Of a stretch of 64,000 nucleotides of DNA, positions 50,111 through 60,771 are shown piece after piece. Each line of letters opens with the position of its first letter. The stretch's first letter is position 1. The notes below the pieces were generated by a model, which worked only from the letters and a program-made list of their open reading frames with translations, did not search any database and was not told the DNA's origin. This DNA comes from Cyanodermella asteris (taxonomy: Eukaryota; Ascomycota; Lecanoromycetes; Ostropales; Stictidaceae): contig UYJD01000001.1 in NCBI GenBank assembly GCA_900618795.1, forward strand, positions 1,469,162-1,533,161, written 5' to 3'. The position numbers were made by a program, and so were the translations under genes.

Positions 50111-53100
50111 TCAGAGCTCCGGGCTCTTCATCTTTTGCAAATATGCATCCGGTACCTTGGGCACCTCAGGACTCCTCAGAGCTGTGCTCTTGCTCCGCGC
50201 GCGGCTCCCTCTAAGTAAATCTCCTTGCTTCGTCTCTATTCCCGGCTGTCGAGTGCTTCGAGACCGTTTGGGATTGCTTGTGAAGGCTGGGCCAATGTTG
50301 CTGGAGATGGACGAACCGCCGTTCCTCACCATGTTGCTTGGGGCACTTGGACTGTATCCGTGCGTCGGGGATTCGTCAGCGAAAGCTGGTGACATGACGT
50401 TCGAGGCCTTGCTCGTAGCATAGTCATCATCGCTGTTGTCATCCGAGAGAAACTCATGCACAGACTGCATCGTGTTGGTGTGAGCGTGATTGGCGTGGCT
50501 CGGGCTGGTGACGGAACGTGAATGGAAGTTCGGCCGGATTGTGGAAGAACTCGACACAGGGCGTGCGTCTCCGATGTTCGCCGGTGTGTCAAAGAAAGCA
50601 CCTGGAGTCATGATCGTAGGGTTCATGGGCGGGCGGTCAGCATTAGGATGGTGCAGTGAGCTGACACTCGCATTTCGTGACAAGGATGTCATTGCTCGTG
50701 GCGGTGGAGCAGGCCTATCTGATCTGAAAGTCGTCGATTGCATTGTCGCAGGTGCATCTGTATCGGAGCCGTAGCCGCCATGACTATCCGCATATCGGTG
50801 ACCGAAATCTGTTGGATCGTCGTCTTCAAAGAGTTCGTCGAGGCTGTCCAGCTTGGCCGCAAGATCAGTTGCTGGCGAATCTTCCACTTCGGTCCGGGAA
50901 TCGAAGCTGTCTCCTACGGCCGTAGTATCCTCTGATAGGCCCGTGTCGCTCCTCTGCATCCCAAAATACTGCCTGTCCTGATACTCATCCCGGTCGAATT
51001 CGATGTCTGGCGTGACCGACGGCTGCTCAGCATTCGCCGAATTGAGCTTGGCACATGTGTAGAAGACATTATGGACGTTCTCACGAGTCGTCTTCGCATG
51101 AGCTGCCGGCATGGGTACTGACCACCCGCTTTCGTCTGGAATGCCATACAAGCTTTTGGTTTTTTCGTAGATCTTTTTCTCCTTCACCGAGCCATTGACA
51201 ATCATGCTCATACGGAAATTCTGCGGCTCAACAGGGGCTGGGTTGCGCTTCATGATGATATCCATCAGCTCGAGTGCCGGTGGGCAATACTCGGTTTGCA
51301 GCAGCCTCAGCAATGGTGAAATGAGATCCGAGCCATAGGAGATCACCTCTGGAGAGCGTAGGTCGATCTCTGGCACAACAACTTGGAGCATGTCCAACGT
51401 CTTGAGCTTGCACCACGGTGCCTTGTTGGAGAGCATTCCCATCAGAAAGATGAGGCACTGGACCTGGTATTTGGGGAAGAAGGCTTCAGCAAGTCCCCTC
51501 ATCATCGGCCTCACCATGTCTCGACTGCTCTTGTAGGTTTGGTTCGCAATACCACGCAGAACAGCCGCGATCTTCGCACGGTCGTCCATCTCTGCTGTGC
51601 TGGCCAGAGCACGGGCACTTTCAAGAAGCTTGAGGTCGGGGTTTTTGGTGTCGATGTGATCCATGTACGCCGGGAGGTAGGCCAATATGGCAAACAAGAA
51701 CCTGCTGCCTTCGCCAATGAGGCTGTGGGCAGGTAGTGACGCCGTCTTGATGATTACGTCTCTGGTTTTGGGCATGGCAGCCTCTGACTTTAGGCCTTTG
51801 TACACGTTCGGCAGGAGTCCCTCAAAATCACTGCTCCAGCTGCTTGGCTTGGCTTCGGACAGGATTCTGAGCACCGCAGGATCCCCAAGGTTGAACTTGT
51901 CCAGTAGCGCATCTAGCATTCGCAGAACCTCAATGAATTCACGCTCGTTGACAGTACTTAGGCAAGCACAAGTCACATAGAATAGCTGTGGATATCTTAG
52001 GAGTTCTCTGGCCTCAATGGTTCGGATGATCGTCTTGAGCGTGCAAAGAATTTCCATGGCAAAGCCTTGGACCTCCGGGGTTTCGTCCGCGACCGTGTTG
52101 CTGAGCCTAGCCAGTATATCCGCCAAGCTACTGCCATCGAGACTTGCAAAAACGCACCGGAAGATCTGGAAGGAACGGCAAGCAAGATGGCGTACTGAAC
52201 AACTTGTCGCCCAGCTCAGACTGACCTTGGCCCACTGCTCTTGGATGTTGGGATATGCAAACGAGAATAGGCTGATGACTTGCGATGTGACGTGTTTCAT
52301 CGCGTTGGGCACTCGCATGCTGTCGCTGTCATCGTTGTTGGCGTTGTTGTCTGCGTAGAGCCAGACCATCTCGGGCTTGCTTTGACGGATATTTTCCACG
52401 AACTCTTCAATCTCATTCTTCTTCTCAGCTGACAGCTGGTCAGCAAATTTATCAAACTTGTTGATTATGAGCTCGTGAATGAGATGGACGAGCATTTCCC
52501 TTGCTTGTTCCTGTACGAGGCCGAAATGATGGTCCCACAGGACGCTGCAGATCTGGAGAAGGAGCGGCACATTTTCCGGTGCCAATTTGACGTCGGCTAC
52601 GACGAGGTCGACCATGAGGATGAGCGACAATTGTCCGAGAGAGAATCCTTGTTGTTTCCCGCCAATTGGAAGGACTTCAGCCAAGTCGGCGACATATGGG
52701 AAGCCTGACGAGTTGGGAAGAACCGGTTGCATTGGCTTCTCTGTCTGCACCATATTCTTTGGGGTGATCTGAAGTAACAGAAAATCGACGACTTTCTGAC
52801 CGGTACTCGAAAGGTAGACGACGATTTGCCGGGCGTAATCAACGAAACTTTGTTCTCGCCTCTCCATGCAAAGTGTAATGACAAAGTTCAAGACGAGTTG
52901 GACGTTACCCGGAACGCCACTGGCTAGCGCTTGCCAAAGCGCTTGGACCTCGTTATGAAGTGCGGTACTGCTCTTCGTGGTGATCTCGAGCAGATTTGAT
53001 AGAACCATGTACGTTTGTTGCGTTGGGGCTCCATTTGTGTCGACCTCCAGCTCCAGTGCTTGAACCCATGGAAGCATAGCAGCAACGACGTTGCGCTGAT

Positions 53101-56100
53101 AGTCGCCTTTCGTCATCTTGAACTGCAGGCAGAATTGACTGAACACGAAAAATGCAAGCTCAGAATGAGTTTTGCTCAGACGATCGGAGATTCTGTACTG
53201 CGCAAGCTTGTACACTGCCGCTGTTTTATCACTGACACTGATATCAAAGTTCTGGAGCTTTGACGATCGACCTGGGGTGCTTCGTAGGTGATGCTCTTCA
53301 AGGCTCCGTAGAAGTCGGACCGCTCTCGTTCTCAGTGGTCCCTTGTCGCTCCCGAGCATGATGACTAGCATCCCAACTATTCGCCAGAACGGAATGTTGT
53401 AGTCCTTGTTCTCGCCAAGGACGTCGAAAACCACGTCGAAATAGCTCTCCATTGCCTTGGGCCGCTCTACAGGTACACACCGATCGATAACTCTCTCCAG
53501 GAAAACAGGAAAGTTGGTGTTGTGCTTGATCAGGTTTTTCATCGCACGTCTGCCGATGGCATGCATCTTGTCGCTGGGGTCACCCAAGATCTGATCGATC
53601 CATTCTAGCATCCGCCGAGCATCAAACTGCAGGACGGTGCTCTCCATCTGTATGCTGATCGGACCGGCACAGAGGCTTGCCATGGCACTGAGAGCTGCCA
53701 TTCTCAAATTGCGCTTTTCGATCTCGATACTGGCAGTGAAGTTGGTATCCGAATGGCCGTTGATGACGCTTGCCTTCATGCTTTCTTCCCTAGCAGCAAT
53801 CTGGGATTGGTTTGGAGAGTAGCCACACCAGTCTTCGATCAGCGTGAAAGCCGCTTTCCGAGCCTCGAATGTCATCCATCTTGTCGGGTCCTTTGTTCTG
53901 TTGACACCTTCGAAGACTTCTTCAAGAAGACCACAGTAATATCTTCGCAAGCCTTGGAAGTACCAGTCATTCTGGACTTCTGCATCACTCAGGAAGATTC
54001 TCATGTCATCAGTGTACCTGATCAGGTTGTTCACTATCCACTCATCCTTGAGGATTTCATCTTCGTGAAGGAATCTGCTCGTCAACTTGTAGACATGAGT
54101 AGTCTCCGTCCTCATGTCGTCGTGTCTGCGACTTCTCAGAAGGCTGCCCGCTCTTTGGTGTGTGTTACCTATCCTCGCCTGTGCCTTGGCTTCATCGTTG
54201 ACACTCGTAACTGCATATTGCAAGCTCTCGAGCAAGGTACGGTACAAAACTTTGTTGATACTTCCCATGGCCGCAACGACTGCTTCTCGGATGCTGGACG
54301 ACGCAGAACCTAGCAGCGCAATCATATAGGCGAACAATGACCGAGCCGAATGAAAGCTTTCACCGCTCTGTGCCGGTCTGCTCTTATTCCGCACGTGCTG
54401 TGCCAGTTGACTTTGAGTTTGAGCACCTGCATTCGACATGGTGGTGCATGCCATGATCAGATAAAGTTTCCACTGCTCGAGGAAGACCTCACTCTGAGCA
54501 CCTGCCTTGACTGGCGTGCGGTCAACTCCAGGTACTTGAGCCATACGTGCCGCGTCATCCATTGCACTGATTGTAGCCCGCATCTGTAAAAGTCGAGAAC
54601 AGACGATATCGCGGCCGAGGGTGATTGGTAATGGGCAGCAGCTAAACGCCTGCGCGATCAGGTTTGGGAATACCTTGAACCACAGCGTACTGTCGTAACT
54701 GACTTCACTTGAGCACAATTCTATCAGTCCATTGCTGACGCTGCTCTTGCGTTTGCCTTTCTGCAGTCGACTTCGCTCAGCAACTGTTAAACGACTATCG
54801 TCCGGGCTGATGATCTCGATGAGCTCGCGGCTCATGATATCGATGACTCGGATGCCGTCTTTCTTGAGGACCTTGTCAAACTCAGTGACCAGTCTCAAGA
54901 CCTGAACTGCAAAGCTGCGAACGCGTCTGCTTTGAGAGGAGAGGAAGAAGATCCCATGCGACTCGATCTCCTCGACAAGGGCACCGACACTTGTGACCTC
55001 CAAGGATGATGTGGAGTCTTGAGTCTTCTGCTTGAGCTCCTCGATCCAAATGCTTAGGAGCTCCAGATATAGTTGAAGTGTGTTCTCGATATGTTTTGGC
55101 TCAAGCAGCCCTTCATCGCGCATGGTGCTGTACCGTGCGTCGAAGTTGAAGATGAAGCGTGCGAATCCAATTGTCACTTGCTGAGCATGCGATTGACGTG
55201 CTATTGCCTTGAGTGAGTTTGCGGAACTGCTTGCGATGTCCGAGTTGACGTGGGCCGTGCCGGTGCAGAGCAGATTGATCATTTGATTGTAAGGAATGTG
55301 TTTGCCCATGAACCGGGGCAGAGCTTGGATCGCGACATGCAAGAGATCGTAGAAACCCTGTTTGGCCTCAAATTGTGTCGAGTGGTCGTCCTTGTCCTTG
55401 AGACGACCGAAAGTGAAGCCTTCTGTAAGTGGAGTCTTTGGTGTACTCATTCCGCCTGCCGCGCTGAGCTTCTCGTCCAAGGCTGCTTGGCCCCCGAATG
55501 CATTATCGCAAATGAGTGTGATTTTTCCCAAAATGTCGCAGAATGTCGTGTAGTAGTATCGGATGCTTTCCCCGAACGCGGCTGCTCTTAGCGGCTGACC
55601 GGTCTCCGACTGTTCAACTTGCTCCTCTGACAACTTGGATGGTGATTTGATTCGGGGAATCGACTCGTAACCAGCGGCTTGTCGGCCGAAAGAGGGAAAC
55701 TTTGGCGCTTCGGAGTCTTTTTGCAAGGCTGCTTCGAGATCTGTGATGACAGCGAGAAAAGCCCGTATTCCAATGACCATACGTTGAGGATCCAACTGAT
55801 CAGGTCTGATTTCACGACCTGATGCAAACATTTCATTGTTGAGCAAGGGGAAAATGATGCTCTTGAAGCAGAATTCCGGGAACCGATAACCCACAAGGCG
55901 AATGAACTCGACGGTCGGATCTGCAAAGGGACGTTCTGTTGACAGATAGGTTTTCTTGCCTGATGGGAGAACAATTTTCACGACATCTTCCAGCTTGCGC
56001 ATCGTGGTAATAGGATCTTTAGAGCGGTGCAAATACATCCACACTAGCCTGCAGATGGACTGTAGTGCAACGCTTCTTGTGGTGTGATCTTTGAGTTTGG

Positions 56101-57790
56101 CCTGCAGACTGTTGACCACGAGGCTCCATTGGGTGGTGAAGGTCTCCGTAGGACTTGCGCACACGAGTAGGACTTGAAGAGGAAATGCTTCCAGCCAGTA
56201 CCTTGGCTTCTGTACCAGCTGGCTGAGTCGTCCATTCAGAACGACAAGAACCTCCTTCCACTTCGGACCGCTGAATTGTTGAGGAGTGGCGGACATGACA
56301 GACAGAAGGAGCGTCTCGAGCACACTGCAGTAAGCATGCTTGACCGTCAGGCCATGGCTTTCTGCAAAAAGCCTTGACACGTTCAACAATAGATCAACGC
56401 TCTGGTGCCACTCGGCTTCGGGCGCAGTCCGAATGCAGAGATAGTTCATGCCCCTGACGACAAGCTCAACTCTGAGTTCACTGTTGGCATTTGCAACCGC
56501 GCCTTTTGGTCCGACCTCTTGCTGTACCTGACCGAGCAGCTTCAAAAATCTTGCGCTCACATTCTGAAAATTTTTGAAGCTGATCAAACCCAAGAGCTGA
56601 CTGTAAATGAGCCAATTGCTCCGATGAAGGCTTGATTGGGCGACTTTATCGGGGTCCAAGCGTGACATTTGCTCAAAGAGCAGATCCTCTATCTTGTTGT
56701 CGAGGTACGCGGTGATCTGCTCCATCTCACATTGAGAGTAGACCTGCATCAGGATGCGGCAGATGAGAAAGATCGCAACGACGACCCGCTTATCAGCTCT
56801 TTCGACCCGCTCGTAGTATGTCGCAAAGACTTGGCTGTCGCCAACTCGACCTTCCTGAATCACCTGCTGCCGAGCTTCGGCACCTGACTTGATAGCCTTC
56901 CATTTCGCCTGCGCCTCTTGGAAATCCTGTGCCTTCCAACCTCTCCAGAGCATTGCGGTATCGACCAAGGGTTTTGGTCGTTGGCGCGATATGTGACCGA
57001 GGGCCTGAATGAGGGCATCGAATTCCGGGTCCACCCCAACACCACAAACGTCCTCAACCGAGCCTATTTCATGAGGTATCTTGGTCACGCAGGTATCAAT
57101 TTTCACATCCGCCTTGGTCTTGAAAGCCTTGAAAAGATGCTGCAGCGCATATTCACCCACCGTTTTCTCCTCCGACTCGTTGGACCCCGACCGGCCGTGA
57201 TGATCCCGTCGAGGTCTCGTTGATGACTTCCGAGTGACCGTAGCCATTGAAGACGCCGACTCGGTCCGGCTAGGGGCGTGCGGCTTGTAAGGCCGTATCG
57301 TGGAAGATATACTGTCGCTGATGCTCGGCGCATCGCTCGGCACAATGATTGACGCAGAACTGAAGGAACTGAAAGGTTGAAAGGTAGCTGCAGATGATTG
57401 TTGAGGCGACCGAAACTCGAATGAGTCGATAGGCAAAGCACTGTATCCCATCTCTGCCGTAGGACCCATGGGCGGACTCTTCACCAATCCTCCTATTGCA
57501 GGCGACTGTACCGAACTATTCTGTCTGGAGTGTGATCGAGTCGTAGGGACGACTGACGTCTGTCTGTGATGCCCATAGCTGGTGCTCGGTCTTCGCTCCA
57601 ACGTCTGGCTTGCGGGCGTCGGGGTGCCGGAGCGAGATGACAGGCTCGCCAGATTGTCATGACTGTGTGCATAGGCCTGAGGGGATAGAGCGCGCTGGGC
57701 CAGGGATGGAAGAGGCGGTTTCGAAGAGCCCGAGACGGGACCGCGACCCCGCGTAGTCGAAGGGTCGCGCTGGTGAGAGCTGGACAGCAT
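50111..57790 (-). CDS. TAO3: Cell morphogenesis protein Tao3/Mor2/PAG1 (Furry family)
   Basis: Giant scaffold of the Furry family (S. cerevisiae Tao3, S. pombe Mor2). It binds and activates the NDR kinase (Cbk1/Orb6) in the RAM/MOR network that controls polarised growth and cell separation. It is a single uninterrupted exon of 2559 residues, a normal length for the family. A disordered Ser-rich N-terminus (about 1-205) precedes the MOR2-PAG1 N-terminal domain starting GEYALQHLFKAFKTKADVKI and MLWRGWKAQDF. Long HEAT-like helical repeats follow, for example ILCTLKTIIRTIEARELLRY. The MOR2-PAG1 C-terminal region contains WCKLKTLDMLQVVVPEIDL. A disordered C-terminal tail (from about 2290) has acidic and Ser-rich pieces (DELFEDDDPTDFGHRYADSH) and ends DAYLQKMKSPEL. 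No frame break in 7.7 kb. Confidence 0.96.
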   Translation of the reverse strand: MLSSSHQRDPSTTRGRGPVSGSSKPPLPSLAQRALSPQAYAHSHDNLASLSSRSGTPTPASQTLERRPSTSYGHHRQTSVVPTTRSHSRQNSSVQSPAIGGLVKSPPMGPTAEMGYSALPIDSFEFRSPQQSSAATFQPFSSFSSASIIVPSDAPSISDSISSTIRPYKPHAPSRTESASSMATVTRKSSTRPRRDHHGRSGSNESEEKTVGEYALQHLFKAFKTKADVKIDTCVTKIPHEIGSVEDVCGVGVDPEFDALIQALGHISRQRPKPLVDTAMLWRGWKAQDFQEAQAKWKAIKSGAEARQQVIQEGRVGDSQVFATYYERVERADKRVVVAIFLICRILMQVYSQCEMEQITAYLDNKIEDLLFEQMSRLDPDKVAQSSLHRSNWLIYSQLLGLISFKNFQNVSARFLKLLGQVQQEVGPKGAVANANSELRVELVVRGMNYLCIRTAPEAEWHQSVDLLLNVSRLFAESHGLTVKHAYCSVLETLLLSVMSATPQQFSGPKWKEVLVVLNGRLSQLVQKPRYWLEAFPLQVLLVCASPTETFTTQWSLVVNSLQAKLKDHTTRSVALQSICRLVWMYLHRSKDPITTMRKLEDVVKIVLPSGKKTYLSTERPFADPTVEFIRLVGYRFPEFCFKSIIFPLLNNEMFASGREIRPDQLDPQRMVIGIRAFLAVITDLEAALQKDSEAPKFPSFGRQAAGYESIPRIKSPSKLSEEQVEQSETGQPLRAAAFGESIRYYYTTFCDILGKITLICDNAFGGQAALDEKLSAAGGMSTPKTPLTEGFTFGRLKDKDDHSTQFEAKQGFYDLLHVAIQALPRFMGKHIPYNQMINLLCTGTAHVNSDIASSSANSLKAIARQSHAQQVTIGFARFIFNFDARYSTMRDEGLLEPKHIENTLQLYLELLSIWIEELKQKTQDSTSSLEVTSVGALVEEIESHGIFFLSSQSRRVRSFAVQVLRLVTEFDKVLKKDGIRVIDIMSRELIEIISPDDSRLTVAERSRLQKGKRKSSVSNGLIELCSSEVSYDSTLWFKVFPNLIAQAFSCCPLPITLGRDIVCSRLLQMRATISAMDDAARMAQVPGVDRTPVKAGAQSEVFLEQWKLYLIMACTTMSNAGAQTQSQLAQHVRNKSRPAQSGESFHSARSLFAYMIALLGSASSSIREAVVAAMGSINKVLYRTLLESLQYAVTSVNDEAKAQARIGNTHQRAGSLLRSRRHDDMRTETTHVYKLTSRFLHEDEILKDEWIVNNLIRYTDDMRIFLSDAEVQNDWYFQGLRRYYCGLLEEVFEGVNRTKDPTRWMTFEARKAAFTLIEDWCGYSPNQSQIAAREESMKASVINGHSDTNFTASIEIEKRNLRMAALSAMASLCAGPISIQMESTVLQFDARRMLEWIDQILGDPSDKMHAIGRRAMKNLIKHNTNFPVFLERVIDRCVPVERPKAMESYFDVVFDVLGENKDYNIPFWRIVGMLVIMLGSDKGPLRTRAVRLLRSLEEHHLRSTPGRSSKLQNFDISVSDKTAAVYKLAQYRISDRLSKTHSELAFFVFSQFCLQFKMTKGDYQRNVVAAMLPWVQALELEVDTNGAPTQQTYMVLSNLLEITTKSSTALHNEVQALWQALASGVPGNVQLVLNFVITLCMERREQSFVDYARQIVVYLSSTGQKVVDFLLLQITPKNMVQTEKPMQPVLPNSSGFPYVADLAEVLPIGGKQQGFSLGQLSLILMVDLVVADVKLAPENVPLLLQICSVLWDHHFGLVQEQAREMLVHLIHELIINKFDKFADQLSAEKKNEIEEFVENIRQSKPEMVWLYADNNANNDDSDSMRVPNAMKHVTSQVISLFSFAYPNIQEQWAKVSLSWATSCSVRHLACRSFQIFRCVFASLDGSSLADILARLSNTVADETPEVQGFAMEILCTLKTIIRTIEARELLRYPQLFYVTCACLSTVNEREFIEVLRMLDALLDKFNLGDPAVLRILSEAKPSSWSSDFEGLLPNVYKGLKSEAAMPKTRDVIIKTASLPAHSLIGEGSRFLFAILAYLPAYMDHIDTKNPDLKLLESARALASTAEMDDRAKIAAVLRGIANQTYKSSRDMVRPMMRGLAEAFFPKYQVQCLIFLMGMLSNKAPWCKLKTLDMLQVVVPEIDLRSPEVISYGSDLISPLLRLLQTEYCPPALELMDIIMKRNPAPVEPQNFRMSMIVNGSVKEKKIYEKTKSLYGIPDESGWSVPMPAAHAKTTRENVHNVFYTCAKLNSANAEQPSVTPDIEFDRDEYQDRQYFGMQRSDTGLSEDTTAVGDSFDSRTEVEDSPATDLAAKLDSLDELFEDDDPTDFGHRYADSHGGYGSDTDAPATMQSTTFRSDRPAPPPRAMTSLSRNASVSSLHHPNADRPPMNPTIMTPGAFFDTPANIGDARPVSSSSTIRPNFHSRSVTSPSHANHAHTNTMQSVHEFLSDDNSDDDYATSKASNVMSPAFADESPTHGYSPSAPSNMVRNGGSSISSNIGPAFTSNPKRSRSTRQPGIETKQGDLLRGSRARSKSTALRSPEVPKVPDAYLQKMKSPEL

Positions 57791-58009
57791 TTCCGGCAGA
57801 GGGTGTGGACGAGATGCAGCAGCGGGCTACCACACCTTGTCCTGGGGTGCGTAAGGGCTGTAAGGGAGGTGACGGGCCGTACAGGGACATGATACGCCTC
57901 TCGCGGCACTCAGGCTGGACGTGCGAAGTGGTCAAGCATCGTCAGCCGCTTCGTAGATGAAGAAGAGCACGACGAAGCTGGTGGATAGTAAGTCAGCGGA
58001 CAGCGCTGG

Positions 58010-58510
58010 CTAGGCGAGTGACAAGAGGCAGGGGCCCGACGAGCGAGTGCAGCAAGGTGATTGCTCGTTTCGGGCGGTCCGAGGGCCTATGGCGAAGCTG
58101 GAGCGGCGTGCCAATATACGAGAGCAGCAGCGGATGCGTGACAGTCTCGAGCAAGTCTTGTTCAAGTGGAAGCTGGTGCACCGAATCGACGCAGTCAGTG
58201 AGTGTGGCAGCCCGCGTTTCCCAGAGATGGCTTGGCGTGGAAGCGGCGCCCAATGATGCACGTCCGAGAGCCTGTCTCCGAATGCCGTACCCCTGACAGC
58301 CCCGAAGTTAGAGAGTCTGCTACCCTTATCGATAAACATGCTTTCTTCTGTACCTGCAGCTCGTGCTCCGCGGCCGAGAACGCTGCTTGCCTCTGGCAGA
58401 GCGCCTTGATCCGGATCTACGTCGTCGGCGCCTATCGACTGGATGACATCGTTTCCTCCTGCAGCTTCAATCGAACCATCTGGGACAAACACATCTTCCC
58501 CTAGACGCAT
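58010..58510. other. Coding-like stretch, strand ambiguous
   Basis: Both strands look partly coding. Minus: an ATG at 58510 gives LGEDVFVPDGSIEAAGGNDV and PEASSVLGRGARAAG, followed by a convincing intron (GTACAG, branch CTAAC, acceptor GTCAG). Plus: an ATG at 58088 gives MAKLERRANIREQQRMRDSL and EQVLFKWKLVHRIDAV ending at a GTGAGT donor. I recognise neither. It sits 220 bp upstream of the TAO3 start and may be a small hypothetical gene or leader sequence. Confidence 0.3.
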
Positions 58511-59457
58511 CGTGGCATCCCATCACTCTGGGGGCCAGTCGAGATCATGCAGACACGTACGCTCGGACGCGTCTGTCGATCGGACGGCACGCCTTGGAAG
58601 AGCAGCCTGCACATTCAACCCATGATAAGTGCTTGTTTCATAAGAAGGTTTTTCTCGACCCATGTAATTCGTTTACATACAGTCGTATGAATGTGATTCA
58701 CGAACCTGTGCGCGAGAAGGGCACAAATGTATGCTGAGACCCTATCACACACGTTGCCAGTCTGTGGATGCTAAACTTTTTGAGTTGTGATTCTCGCGTG
58801 GATAACGTGTTGGGTTTCTGTCTTCCTCTCAAGCTATCACGATGTGCTTCACGCACGCATCTGTGATTGTGGCTGCTTGTGTGTTCCGCTCATTGCGCCC
58901 TGCTCCGAGGCTTGTAAACTGATTTGCAATCTTCGAATATACCTGTGGCTCCATGAATTTGGTGTTTGGCTTTTCTCTGTTCGGAGCGAACGCATTGCTC
59001 AAACACAGTCCAGATGTTTCAAAGTAGGATCCCGCGACTGCACAGCCAATGTCGGTTTCGGCTGTCAACGTTCATCCCGAAACCTGCGTCAAGACAAGTC
59101 CGCGCCCGCTCCGAATGCACTGTCGTGTTGGGCTTTGGGTCTGACGACAGATACAGACACAGTACCCTGAATTTGTCCTGCAAATCGCGCAGCCTTTGGC
59201 TGCCAAATGCTGATTAGCTGTCTGTCCAGGTCTCATCATTGCGGGCCGAGTGCGGCCTGAAGTTCTGATCACTTTCTCCGAATACATCTTCTGCGAAGGC
59301 GCCCCGAAATGCCACGACACATACTATATAACGGATTCACCCTAGCTCTCACGTAAGATGGCGAAATGTTCAAGCCGCTGCATCAAAGTCGGCGGAAAGT
59401 TCAGGTGGTGCTATCATCAAGCCAGCTCCCTGTCTGCTTGTCCCGAGGCCAGTTTCA
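58511..59457. other. Intergenic region
   Basis: No supported gene. A TATATAA-like box at about 59325-59331 lies some 130 bases before the broken MFS gene and is its probable old promoter. Confidence 0.4.
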
Positions 59458-60692
59458 ATGCTCTATGCAAGGAATGCAGAGACCAGGGTGGACTCCCAAG
59501 ATGATCTTGATGAAAAGGTTGAGGGGCAAGCGGACGGGAGCTGGCATTGCCTAGCGACCGACAACGAGGTAGCGCTGGAGCAGGAGGATGGCCGGCCCTA
59601 CACATTCCTGCCTCATCGGCAAAGGGTTGTCGTATTGATCATGATCTCTTTCATGTCGTTGGTGTAGCCCCTATCCTCGTCTGTATATCATCCCGCCTTG
59701 AAAGAGATTGCGGCAGACCTCGAAGTATCAATTTCGCAGATGAATGTATCGATCGTCACGTACATGGTGAGTGTTATCCAGGCGATGATCTCCAGGTCGA
59801 TCATTAACTGATTCTCAGATCTTCCAGGCCATCGCTCCATCCTTCGTGGGCTCCTTCTCCGACATCCACGGACGCAGGCCTGCGCACGCCATCTGCTACA
59901 TAGTCTATCTGTGCGCGAATGTCGGACTGGCTCTGCAGACGAGCTATGCCGCTCTCCTGGTCCTGAGAATGGTCCAAAGCGCAGGCAGCAGCGGTACAGT
60001 CGCCCTCGGAACTGCCGTGGCAACTGACCTCTGCACGAGGTCAGAGTGTGGTAAATACATGGCATACACAATGATGGTCGCCACATTAGAACCTGCTCTC
60101 GAGCCAGTAATAGGAGGTCTGCTGACAGGATATCTGGGATGGAGATACATTTTCTGGTTCCTCGCCATCGTCTCAGGTGTCCTACTGGCAGTCACTCTGT
60201 TCTTCCTACCAGAAACGTGTCGTGCCGTGGTGGGCAATGGATCTGTCCCGCCACCTCGCTGGAACAGACCTCTTCTGAACGTCTTGAATCAGAGACGACT
60301 GAAGCGGGAGGCAATTCATAAGCAGTCGATCCCACAGCTTTTCAAGCCGAAGAAACGGCCTAACTCGCTCACTTCGGTTCTTATCGCTCTCGAACTCGAG
60401 TCAGGCATTATTCTGATTTTTTCAGGGTTTGTCCAAATGGGCTTTACCTTGGCTCTTGCGACCTTGACTTCGCAGTTGGCGTACTATGTGCCTTGGAATT
60501 CTGGTTGTGGGCCTGCACAAAGAGTCGCCCGCAACCGCAGCGGCCGCGACAAATCTGGTTCGAGTGCTTCTTGGGGCAGTAGCTACCGGCTTCGGTAATT
60601 CCCTAGTTGAAGCAATTGGTATTGGTTGGACTGGAATAGCCGTTGGTGTCTTTTGGGTGGCCTGCACTCCCATGTTGGGACTCATTCACTGA
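59458..60692 (+). pseudogene. Broken MFS transporter (DHA1 drug:H+ antiporter type)
   Basis: Remnant of a 12-helix major facilitator transporter of the DHA1 group. The N-terminus up to RQRVVVLIMISFMSLV (helix 1) runs into TAG, then the same frame continues ALKEIAADLEVSISQMNVSI. An intact intron (59767-59818, GTGAGT...CTCAG) joins VTYM to IFQAIAPSFVGSFSDIHGRRP, which carries the MFS motif A. Helices 3-6 follow (LRMVQSAGSSGTVALGTAVA, LGWRYIFWFLAIVSGVLL) and a long central loop. After LESGIILIFSGFVQMGF the frame shifts near 60480 and jumps to ESPATAAAATNLVRVLLGAV and GIGWTGIAVGVFW, which belong to helices 11-12. The part for about helices 8-10 is missing. So there is at least one nonsense codon, one internal deletion and one frameshift. 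Confidence 0.82.
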
Positions 60693-60771
60693 AGGTATTC
60701 GAGTGGAGGAAGTCCAAAGCTGAGAATCGGCTATGAAGGACACTGCAACATAAAAGAAGTAGTTTCAAGAA

